A stretch of DNA of 9,290 bases, from contig RFJF01000727.1 of assembly GCA_003695455.1 (NCBI GenBank), positions 1-9,290 on the forward strand, written 5' to 3'. This DNA comes from Chloroflexota bacterium. Lineage in GTDB: Bacteria; Chloroflexota; Anaerolineae; 4572-78; J111. This document shows, piece after piece, positions 1 to 4,517 of the stretch. The notes under the pieces are model-generated. The model ran no database searches. It saw only the letters and a list, made by a program, of their open reading frames with translations, and had not been told where the DNA came from. Each line of letters begins with the position of its first letter. The stretch's first letter is position 1. The translations under genes and the position numbers were made by a program.

Positions 1-1
1 A

Positions 2-64
2 GCCCCGGATGTAACCGTTGACCCGCCTGCCTGGTACATTTACCTGCCGGTGATTTTTAAATAA
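2..64 (+). CDS. 3' end of a truncated gene, probably an exported protein with YLPVIFK tail
   Basis: Only the last 20 codons before a TAA stop are inside the window; the protein ends PPAWYIYLPVIFK. The frame is open from the window edge, and the residue mix (aromatic/aliphatic stretch followed by a single terminal lysine) looks like real coding sequence. From memory, many secreted or surface proteins of Chloroflexota end in a short tail of the form (I/V)YLPLV-x-(K/R), often after a Pro/Thr-rich spacer, and this tail fits that pattern. The function of the rest of the protein cannot be told. The gene is convergent with the minus-strand frame ending at 57, and their ends overlap by 8 bp. The alternative is a chance open frame at the window edge. 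Confidence 0.55.
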   Translation, partial: APDVTVDPPAWYIYLPVIFK

Positions 65-173
65 TAGACGCCATCTTTGCATCGGATTGCAGGATATCAA
101 AAAGCGGTGTCAAATTACGGGTGGCATTAACTGTAATAGACACGACTTGACCTGAATCATTGCCAATCTCCAT
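57..173 (-). pseudogene. Possible remnant of a pre-peptidase C-terminal (PPC)-like domain gene
   Basis: A 38-residue minus-strand frame starts MEIGNDSGQVVSITVNATRN and ends in TAA. The run GQVVSITVNATRNLTPLFDIL resembles the core of PPC-type beta-sandwich domains, which commonly read G-x-V-V-T-I-T-x-x-A-T, then L-D-P-x-L-x-L, then a P/S-D-G turn. Here it breaks off right after the turn (LQSDAKMASII). The open frame extends a little upstream of the ATG, into the region of the neighbouring minus-strand frame. I read it as a decayed fragment of a larger exported-protein gene, not an intact small gene. No ribosome-binding site is convincing. The family match is by eye only and could be coincidence. 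Confidence 0.33.
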
Positions 174-321
174 CAAAGAAAGTGGCAACCTGTCCCCACA
201 GTTTGGGGTTGCTGGAGAGCAGATCGCGGTAGCTTCTGAGGACGACCGCCGCTACCAGCCGGCGGTGGGGGTCGTTGCCGGTGGCCCGGCTGGAAGGGTG
301 GGTGTAATGTGACATGAGCAT
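157..321 (-). CDS. Small hypothetical protein, 54 aa (possibly a gene fragment)
   Basis: This minus-strand frame runs from ATG at 321 to TGA at 157 and was too short for a normal ORF cut-off. The sequence has a balanced, protein-like composition: a polar start rich in His, Ser and Arg, a likely helix (residues about 20-36, with RLVAAVVLRSYRDLL), then SNPKLWGQVATFFDGDWQ at the end. I do not recognise a family. An in-frame stop lies a few codons upstream, so it is not simply the end of a longer open frame as it stands, though it may be the remnant of one. The only purine-rich stretch upstream is GAAGGTAAAG, too far from the ATG to be a good ribosome-binding site. A second in-frame ATG lies at 315. 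It overlaps the next minus-strand frame (57-173) by 17 bp in a different frame, so the two could be pieces of one frameshifted gene. Confidence 0.3.
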   Translation of the reverse strand: MLMSHYTHPSSRATGNDPHRRLVAAVVLRSYRDLLSSNPKLWGQVATFFDGDWQ

Positions 322-467
322 TGCACAGTTCTTTACCTTCTGAAGCTACTTCAGGTTTACCCATCCTTCCTCTGGTTCTTTCCTAAATGCGGGATGAATT
401 ATGCTTGCCAATCCAATGCTGAAAAGTAACCGGATACAACCATCAACTGAAATATTTTTTCACAAAT

Positions 468-496
468 TTGTGTTCTCAGAAAATCGAAGCTATAAT
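468..496 (+). promoter_or_regulatory. Sigma-70-type promoter of the tRNA-Gln/tRNA-Asp unit
   Basis: A perfect -10 box TATAAT (491-496) lies 17 bp after TTGTGT (468-473, three of six matches to TTGACA). Transcription would start near 503, about 18 bp ahead of the mature 5' end of tRNA-Gln. The -35 region lies inside the perfect 12-bp palindrome CACAAATTTGTG (461-472). The spacing and the perfect -10 make this the best promoter in the left half of the window. Confidence 0.7.
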
Positions 497-520
497 CGGG
501 GCCACAAATCAAAATGATGT

Positions 521-591
521 TGGGGAATCGTCTAATGGTAGGACAGCGGCCTTTGGAGCCGTATATCCAGGTTCGAATCCTGGTTCCCCAG
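521..591 (+). tRNA. trnQ: tRNA-Gln (anticodon TTG)
   Basis: The cloverleaf folds cleanly. The acceptor stem TGGGGAA (521-527) pairs with TTCCCCA (584-590), with discriminator G at 591. The anticodon stem 546-550/558-562 has one G-U pair and holds the loop CTTTGGA with anticodon TTG at 553-555. The T-arm contains GGTTCGAATCC. The weak first U-A pair of the acceptor stem and the G discriminator are typical of glutamine tRNAs. CCA is not encoded, since the discriminator is followed by TTG, so the 3' end must be added by CCA-adding enzyme. It is the first of two tRNAs in one transcript. Confidence 0.96.
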
Positions 592-646
592 TTGGCGTGG
601 TGATTTGCCAAAACAAAAGATGTGAATATAATCACCCAAAATAAAT

Positions 647-719
647 GGGGGCGTGGTGTAGTGGTCAACACGCCGGCCTGTCAAGCCGGAGATCGCGGGT
701 TCAAGTCCCGTCGCTCCCG
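647..719 (+). tRNA. trnD: tRNA-Asp (anticodon GTC)
   Basis: The acceptor stem GGGGGCG (647-653) pairs with CGCTCCC (712-718) with one G-U pair, and the discriminator is G719. The anticodon stem CCGGC/GCCGG (673-677/685-689) is perfect and holds the loop CTGTCAA with anticodon GTC at 680-682. The T-arm is CGGGTTCAAGTCCCG. The G discriminator is a known aspartate identity element. CCA is not encoded. The gene lies 55 bp after tRNA-Gln with no promoter between them, so the two are probably co-transcribed and processed from one precursor. Confidence 0.96.
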
Positions 720-738
720 TTATAAGTAATTTCCCGCA

Positions 739-772
739 ACCAAATTGCAGAATACACATCCTGCAATTTGGT
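739..772 (+). other. Perfect 12-bp hairpin after tRNA-Asp
   Basis: ACCAAATTGCAG (739-750) is followed after a 10-base loop by its exact reverse complement (761-772). The downstream sequence GAAATAAAA has no T-run, so it is not a standard terminator on either strand. It lies between the tRNA-Asp 3' end and the true terminator, and may act in 3' trimming or protection of the tRNA precursor, or as a protein site. Confidence 0.7.
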
Positions 773-806
773 GAAATAAAACTGATACTGGAGATTGCTG
801 AGAAAA

Positions 807-836
807 GTCACTCTGAGGGCGCAGAGTGGCTTTTTT
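807..836 (+). terminator. Rho-independent terminator of the tRNA unit
   Basis: GTCACTCTG (807-815) pairs with CAGAGTGGC (822-830) across a 6-base loop, giving nine base pairs with one G-U. Six T residues follow directly (831-836), and four A residues (803-806) before the stem can extend the pairing. This is a textbook intrinsic terminator on the plus strand; the A-run also makes it potentially bidirectional. Confidence 0.9.
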
Positions 837-851
837 GCTTTAGGCCACTGA

Positions 852-953
852 ACACAGGTCGGGCCCAAACCGCCACGGTGGATGAAGAAAAAACACCACT
901 ATCACCGCATCAAAAAAGGCTCGATATGGCGTAAGCCGCCCGCCAGCAAATAA
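852..953 (+). pseudogene. Basic C-terminal tail of an unidentified gene (relic)
   Basis: The frame is open between a TGA at 849 and a TAA at 951. The only ATG (882) would give a 23-residue peptide beginning MKKKHHYHRIKKG and ending RKPPASK, with 12 of 23 residues K, R or H. No ribosome-binding site precedes that ATG. The stop is followed at once by AAGGAG (952-957), which serves the adjacent serpin remnant in the same frame. This suggests the stretch is the end of an upstream operon gene left behind with the serpin start. A small expressed cationic peptide is possible but unsupported. Confidence 0.3.
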
Positions 954-962
954 GGAGAAAAA

Positions 963-1136
963 ATAGCACACCCGGATGATACCAGAGATGTGCCCGAACC
1001 GGCGACCGGCCCCGACACTCAGGCAATTGTTGAGGGAAACACCAGATTTGCTTTCGACCTTTACGCCGCGTTACGCAAGCGGGAAGGAAACCGGTTTTTT
1101 TCTCTGTACAGTAGTCCCGGCTGTAACCGTTGGTAA
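963..1136 (+). pseudogene. Serpin gene 5' remnant with ATA in place of the start codon
   Basis: The frame translates to a proline/acid-rich leader and then GNTRFAFDLYAALRKREGN followed by FFS. This is the conserved first-helix region of serpins (serine protease inhibitors), usually N-x-x-F-A-F-D-L-Y then G-N-x-F-F-S-P-x-S-I-S. A good ribosome-binding site, AAGGAG (952-957), stands 5 bp before ATA (963-965), exactly where an ATG would be expected, so the start codon seems to have been lost by a G-to-A change. Homology stops near 1113: the expected SPYSIS becomes SLYSSPGCNRW and a TAA follows at 1134. A full serpin needs about 370-420 residues, including the reactive-centre loop near the C-terminus, and only about 50 remain. 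It is therefore a non-functional fragment, probably deleted when the present upstream region of the sugar operon was formed. Confidence 0.65.
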
Positions 1137-1141
1137 CCGTT
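1124..1141 (+). repeat. Tandem direct repeat TAACCGTT with 10-bp period
   Basis: TAACCGTT occurs at 1124-1131 and 1134-1141, one helical turn apart, ending 7 bp before the -35 box of the regulator promoter. Such spacing suits a dimeric activator contacting the same DNA face, but two 8-mers can also arise by chance. A single extra copy at 12-19 lies in the coding end of the first gene and is probably unrelated. Confidence 0.45.
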
Positions 1142-1148
1142 AAACAAC

Positions 1149-1177
1149 TTGACAAGGAGCGCCAAATCTGGTAATAT
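1149..1177 (+). promoter_or_regulatory. Promoter of the GntR regulator gene
   Basis: A perfect TTGACA (1149-1154) is followed after 17 bp by TAATAT (1172-1177, four of six matches to TATAAT), predicting a start near 1184. A perfect TATAAT at 1183-1188 is also present but has no -35 box at the right distance. In either case the operator at 1189-1211 covers the start or the first transcribed bases, fitting self-repression. Confidence 0.65.
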
Positions 1178-1188
1178 GGCGATATAAT

Positions 1189-1211
1189 TTTGGTAAGACC
1201 ACACTACCAAA
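1189..1211 (+). promoter_or_regulatory. Operator 1 of the FadR-type GntR regulator
   Basis: TTTGGTA (1189-1195) and TACCAAA (1205-1211) form an inverted repeat around 9 bp. Within it TGGT-AAG-ACCA (1191-1201) matches the FadR-subfamily half-site pattern TGGT-N3-ACCA. The core 1190-1210 recurs at 2042-2062 with only three bases changed. It lies between the promoter and the ATG of the regulator gene. Confidence 0.8.
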
Positions 1212-1237
1212 CGTCCACTGCGCCACAAAGAGGGCTT

Positions 1238-1984
1238 ATGACCACTTCTACAAGCCACATTATCTTTGAAACCTTTGAAAAAGATATTCTAGCCGATAAA
1301 ATTGTTGATAGCCTGCTTAATCTGATAACGGAAAAACGGCTGTTACCTGGCGATAAGTTACCCGCTGAACGGGATTTGGCCCAAATGATGAATGTTGGCC
1401 GGCCCGCGCTGCGAGAAGCCTTGCGGGCGTTAGCAGTGATGAAAGTTATAGAAATTCGCCCTGGTTCAGGGGCGTATGTGTCGGCCTTGCAGCCTGAGCA
1501 GTTGGTACAACACCTTGATTTTGTTTTTTCATTGGACAATTCTTCTATTTTTCACCTCATTGGCGCCCGAAAGATTCTGGAACTCCATACCGTGGCCGAA
1601 GCAGCCACACAAATTACCGCCGCTGAAATTGCAGAGCTGGAGTCATTGTTGGCTAAAATGGCAACCAATGTCAACAATCCTGATAAGTGCGATGACCTTG
1701 ACCGGGAGTTTCACAAAACTATTGCCGCAGCCAGCAGAAACCCCATTCTGTTTCAATTTGTAAGTGTAGTCAATCAGCTTGGTTCAAAAAGCCGCCGTAA
1801 AACCTACGGATTACCGGGAGTACTTCGGCCGACTATTGAAGAGCATCAGGCTATTGTTGACGCACTTAAAGCACATGACCCCGATCTTGCCAGCCAGGCC
1901 ATGCAACATCACCTTAATCAAGCAGAACTACACCTGCGCCAGTTGGTGCCGGTAAAACAATCACCCGATAACGGTACGGTGTAG
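1238..1984 (+). CDS. GntR-family transcriptional regulator, FadR subfamily (HTH + FCD)
   Basis: The 248-residue length is usual for FadR-type regulators. An N-terminal winged helix-turn-helix spans about residues 19-85 (ADKIVDSLLNLI, then LPAERDLAQMMNVGRPALREALRAL and the wing IRPGSGAYV). The C-terminal all-helical FCD ligand-binding domain spans about 105-236. The metal-site residues expected for FCD are visible: D155 and H159 in DREFH, H203 in EEHQAI, and H224/H225 near QHHL. A TTG 16 codons upstream (1190) is in frame but lies inside the operator, so I use the ATG at 1238, preceded by AAAGAGGG. FCD regulators often sense sugar acids or other carboxylates and usually repress. Sites matching the FadR-subfamily pattern precede this gene and the transporter operon, so it is most likely the local repressor, with an L-fucose pathway intermediate (for example fuconate or its keto-deoxy product) as a plausible inducer. 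Confidence 0.93.
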   Translation: MTTSTSHIIFETFEKDILADKIVDSLLNLITEKRLLPGDKLPAERDLAQMMNVGRPALREALRALAVMKVIEIRPGSGAYVSALQPEQLVQHLDFVFSLDNSSIFHLIGARKILELHTVAEAATQITAAEIAELESLLAKMATNVNNPDKCDDLDREFHKTIAAASRNPILFQFVSVVNQLGSKSRRKTYGLPGVLRPTIEEHQAIVDALKAHDPDLASQAMQHHLNQAELHLRQLVPVKQSPDNGTV

Positions 1985-2040
1985 CGTTAGCCTGAACAAA
2001 AAAATAGACAAAAATCTTTTGCATAAAATTTTTTCACTGC

Positions 2041-2063
2041 ATTGGTCTTACCACACTACCAAT
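2041..2063 (+). promoter_or_regulatory. Operator 2, in front of the transporter operon
   Basis: ATTGGT (2041-2046) and ACCAAT (2058-2063) form an inverted repeat. TGGT-CTT-ACCA (2043-2053) matches the FadR-subfamily pattern. The core 2042-2062 equals operator 1 except that the three spacer bases are CTT instead of AAG, its reverse complement. Upstream is an AT-rich stretch (2000-2035) with a weak -10-like TAAAAT (2024-2029) and no clear -35, so the promoter itself is uncertain. The site would lie just downstream of that start and 35 bp before the permease ATG. Confidence 0.8.
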
Positions 2064-2097
2064 TAGATTGAACACTCATCCAATGAAGGAGGGATTC

Positions 2098-3144
2098 ATG
2101 GCCGAAGTAAACGTCAATCAAAATGTTGTATCCCCCAAAAAAAATTCAAATAGCGGTACCGGCGCTTTGGCAAAACTGTTTAGACGTAACGATATGGGCG
2201 TAGTTATTGCCACAGCGTTACTGTTTTTAATATTTGCACTGGTAACCGATAGCTTTTTCACCCGCTACAACCTGTTTAATATCTCCAGAACAGCAGGGTT
2301 GTACGTGTTTATCGCTATGGGGCAAATGATTGTACTGGTGATTGGGGGAATGAATCTTTCGCTGGGAGGAATTGGCGGACTGGTGGTGGTAGCCGCCGGC
2401 TACACCATGGATTCGATGGGCTGGTCGCCCTGGATATCGGTGCCAATTGCCCTGGCCGTGGGGATGCTGGCCGGCGCGTTTAACGGCATTATCATTGTCA
2501 AGTCTAAAATTAATTCTTTCATTATTACCCTGGCCAGTTTGTTCATCTTTACCGGTCTGGTTACCGGTATTTCTCAGGGATTTCCTTACACCGAAATTCC
2601 AAAATCTTTCACTCTGATGGGGCGCGGCTCGCTGTTGGGCGTGCCGTACACCTTTATTCTGGCCATTGTGACCCTGCTGATTATGGCTTATGTGTTTAAA
2701 TTTACCGTCATTGGCAGAAGAATTTTGGCTACCGGCGGCAACCTCGAAGCAGCCCAATTGTCCGGCATTCGAACCGACAGAATTGTGTTTCTTTGCCATG
2801 TTCTCTCCGGCCTGTTTGGAGCCATTGCCGGACTGCTGTGGGTATCGCGGATGGGGTCTGCCCAGCCGGCTACCGGCAGCGATTGGCTGATTATTTCGTT
2901 TGCAGTGGCTATTATCGGCGGCACGGCCCTGACCGGCGGCGAGGCCTCGATGCTGGCGTTGTTTGCCAGCGCAATTTTGCTCACACTGATTAAGAACGGC
3001 CTGATTATGCTCAACGTTAATGTGTATTTTGAGCAGACCTTTTTAGGGTTAATTATTTTACTGGCCGTGTCCATAGACAGAATAAGAGCTATGCTTCATT
3101 CATCAACACGAAAGTTTGGAAGGAGGGATGCCACAGAAGCGTAA
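2098..3144 (+). CDS. ABC sugar importer permease, RbsC/BPD_transp_2 type
   Basis: A 348-residue very hydrophobic protein with about 9-10 membrane segments, of the ribose/galactose/L-arabinose permease family. After a polar cytosolic N-terminus of about 33 residues come membrane segments. Family signatures include IGGMNLSLGGIGGLV (usual form TGGIDLSVG), the cytosolic coupling region GGNLEAAQLSGIRTDRI that meets the ATPase, and GGTALTGGEAS. The chosen ATG at 2098 follows AAGGAGGG (2086-2093) by 4 bp. An upstream ATG at 2083 and a TTG at 2068 are in frame but overlap or precede that ribosome-binding site. It is first in the transporter operon, 53 bp before the binding-protein gene. No second permease gene is seen, so a homodimer is expected. 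Substrate specificity cannot be read from the permease; neighbours point to L-fucose or a related deoxysugar. Confidence 0.95.
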   Translation: MAEVNVNQNVVSPKKNSNSGTGALAKLFRRNDMGVVIATALLFLIFALVTDSFFTRYNLFNISRTAGLYVFIAMGQMIVLVIGGMNLSLGGIGGLVVVAAGYTMDSMGWSPWISVPIALAVGMLAGAFNGIIIVKSKINSFIITLASLFIFTGLVTGISQGFPYTEIPKSFTLMGRGSLLGVPYTFILAIVTLLIMAYVFKFTVIGRRILATGGNLEAAQLSGIRTDRIVFLCHVLSGLFGAIAGLLWVSRMGSAQPATGSDWLIISFAVAIIGGTALTGGEASMLALFASAILLTLIKNGLIMLNVNVYFEQTFLGLIILLAVSIDRIRAMLHSSTRKFGRRDATEA

Positions 3145-3197
3145 TTTTTATCCGTAAACAATGGCGTTAAACAAAATCACGTATCAATGAGGAGAAA

Positions 3198-4415
3198 ATG
3201 AACATGTACAGAAAACTGTCCAAACCCCTTTTATTGTTAGTAATTTTGATGATGGTGCTGGCTGCCGCATTGAGCGCCTGCTCCAGCGAGGAGCCTGCGC
3301 CGCCGCCGGAAAGCAAGCCTGCCGAAAGCGAGGCCCCGGCAGAAAGTAAAGAAGCCGCCCAGCCCGCCGAAAGCGAAGCCCCCGCCGAAAAAGAGGCTGC
3401 CGAAGCCGAAGAAAAAACGGCTGAAGAAGCCCCCACCCAAGAAGCCGCCGAAAGCGAAGCGCCTGCCGAAGCCGCACCCGCACAAAGTGAATACAAGCTG
3501 GTCTGGTACGCCTCGGCGCCGCACCCCTATTTTGAGGAAGTGCTGAAAGGCGTAGAAGCCTTTGAGCAAGAGTATGGCATCCCCGTTGAAAAACAGATTG
3601 GCCCCGATTGGGAACAGAGCAGCCAGAATGAACGCGTTGAAGCGTTGGCCGCCCAGGGCTTTACCCACTTCTCCATCTACCCCAGCGACGCCAGCGGCGC
3701 CAACGGCCTGTACGAAGAGCTGACCCAGAATGGAATTAAGGTGGTTAATTTTGGCGCGTCCACCATGCAGCCCACCACCGCCTCTTTTGTGGTAGCCACC
3801 GATGTGAAAGCCGCGGCCATGCAGGCCACCGAAGCCCTCATCCAGTCAATGGGCGGCAAAGGCAAAATCATCAACGTGCTGGAAGTGCTGGAAGATTCCA
3901 ACACTGTGTTGCGCAAAGAAGGCGTGGAAGAAGTGGTTGCCAAATATCCGGACGTTGAAATCATTCAGGAAATCTCCGGGATGACCAGCGTAGAAGAAGC
4001 GGTTGAAAAGATTGGCAACGCCCTGTCTGCCAACATCAACGAGGTTGACGGCATTATTGCCACCGGCTTTACCACCAGTGTGGGCATTGCGCAGGTGCTG
4101 AGTGAATATTACGACACCGGCGGCGACCGTGAAATTCACGCCGTGGGTATTGATACCGACCCGACCGTGATGAAAGCCATTGAAGATGGCGTGATGGACG
4201 GCACCATTGCCCAAAACCCCTACGGTCACGGCTACCTGTCGCTGTTGGCCCTGAAATATATGGCCGATGGCTACGAACCGGTCGAAGGCGTGTACCACAT
4301 TGACTCTGGCGCGGCCTTTGTAACCAAAGACAACCTGGATACCTACGCCGACGACATCATGGCCGTTACCGAGCAAATCAAATCCGAACTGACCACCAAA
4401 TACCTGGAAAAATAA
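3198..4415 (+). CDS. Sugar-binding lipoprotein of the ABC importer (Peripla_BP_4-like)
   Basis: The 405-residue precursor has a lipoprotein signal: positive YRKLSK, a hydrophobic stretch and the lipobox LSAC with lipidated Cys28. Residues 29-97 form a low-complexity linker of Ala, Glu, Pro, Ser and Lys. The ligand-binding part begins near residue 99 (YKLVWYASAPHPYFEEVLKG) and follows the ribose-binding-protein fold: a substrate-contact start (ASAPHPYF), ALAAQGFTHFSIYPSD, the hinge region and VDGIIATGFTTSVG, VGIDTDPTVMKAIEDGVMDGTIAQNPYGHG. It captures the sugar outside the cell and delivers it to the permease. AGGAG (3190-3194) is 3 bp from the ATG at 3198 but 9 bp from a second in-frame ATG at 3204, so the true start may be two codons later. 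It lies between the permease and ATPase genes, and a strong hairpin after its stop may raise its mRNA level relative to the ATPase. Confidence 0.94.
   Translation: MNMYRKLSKPLLLLVILMMVLAAALSACSSEEPAPPPESKPAESEAPAESKEAAQPAESEAPAEKEAAEAEEKTAEEAPTQEAAESEAPAEAAPAQSEYKLVWYASAPHPYFEEVLKGVEAFEQEYGIPVEKQIGPDWEQSSQNERVEALAAQGFTHFSIYPSDASGANGLYEELTQNGIKVVNFGASTMQPTTASFVVATDVKAAAMQATEALIQSMGGKGKIINVLEVLEDSNTVLRKEGVEEVVAKYPDVEIIQEISGMTSVEEAVEKIGNALSANINEVDGIIATGFTTSVGIAQVLSEYYDTGGDREIHAVGIDTDPTVMKAIEDGVMDGTIAQNPYGHGYLSLLALKYMADGYEPVEGVYHIDSGAAFVTKDNLDTYADDIMAVTEQIKSELTTKYLEK
3282..3488 (+). repeat. Low-complexity acidic linker coding repeat in the binding protein
   Basis: Codons 29-97 are almost only Ala, Glu, Pro, Ser, Lys, Gln and Thr. 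The octapeptide AESEAPAE occurs exactly three times (residues 42-49, 57-64, 84-91; DNA 3321-3344, 3366-3389, 3447-3470), with the DNA copies differing mainly at synonymous sites. The linker is much longer than the few residues usual between a lipidated Cys and the binding domain, and presumably lifts the domain through the cell wall. Confidence 0.85.
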
Positions 4416-4438
4416 ACCTCAACCACAAATCTGATGCC

Positions 4439-4479
4439 GGGGGATTAGAGGCCGGGCAATTGCCTGCCTCTAATCCCCC
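4439..4479 (+). other. Strong intercistronic hairpin between binding-protein and ATPase genes
   Basis: A perfect 14-bp stem (4439-4452 with 4466-4479) carries five G-C pairs at its base. It continues, after one bulged base at 4453, with four more pairs around GCAATTGC, closing on an AATT loop. No T-run follows, so it is not a classical terminator. In sugar ABC operons hairpins at this place commonly protect upstream binding-protein mRNA from 3' exonucleases or cause partial termination. Confidence 0.85.
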
Positions 4480-4517
4480 AACGGACGGCAAACCGGCTAA
4501 ACACAGGACGGTGAACA

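Noticed and set aside
399..671. 90-residue minus-strand reading frame
   Set aside because: Also antisense to the tRNA promoter and tRNA-Gln, with no protein-like pattern of its own.
532..759. 75-residue minus-strand reading frame across both tRNA genes
   Set aside because: It is the antisense of tRNA-Gln and tRNA-Asp; peptides such as GATGLEPAISGLTG arise from conserved tRNA sequence and are a well-known false annotation.
739..772. Hairpin 739-772 as an intrinsic terminator
   Set aside because: No T-run follows on either strand; the real terminator is at 807-836.
910..1155. 81-residue minus-strand reading frame
   Set aside because: It lies opposite the serpin remnant, whose plus-strand frame has recognisable homology; the minus product shows no known motif and no ribosome-binding site.
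1183..1188. Perfect TATAAT as the main -10 of the regulator promoter
   Set aside because: The base 17 bp upstream (near 1160-1165) has no -35 resemblance, while TAATAT at 1172 is exactly 17 bp from a perfect TTGACA. Kept only as an alternative.
1190..1237. Upstream TTG start for the GntR regulator
   Set aside because: The extra 16 codons would be encoded by the operator itself; ATG 1238 has AAAGAGGG before it and gives a normal FadR-type N-terminus.
2068..2097. Upstream TTG/ATG starts for the permease
   Set aside because: They overlap or precede the strong AAGGAGGG that serves ATG 2098.
2227..2799. 190-residue minus-strand frame inside the permease gene
   Set aside because: Shadow frame caused by the codon bias of the hydrophobic permease; rich in Gln, His and Asn, with no domain.
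3846..4376. 176-residue minus-strand frame inside the binding-protein gene
   Set aside because: Mirror of the strongly biased plus-strand coding sequence; Phe/Val/Asn/His-rich without recognisable family.
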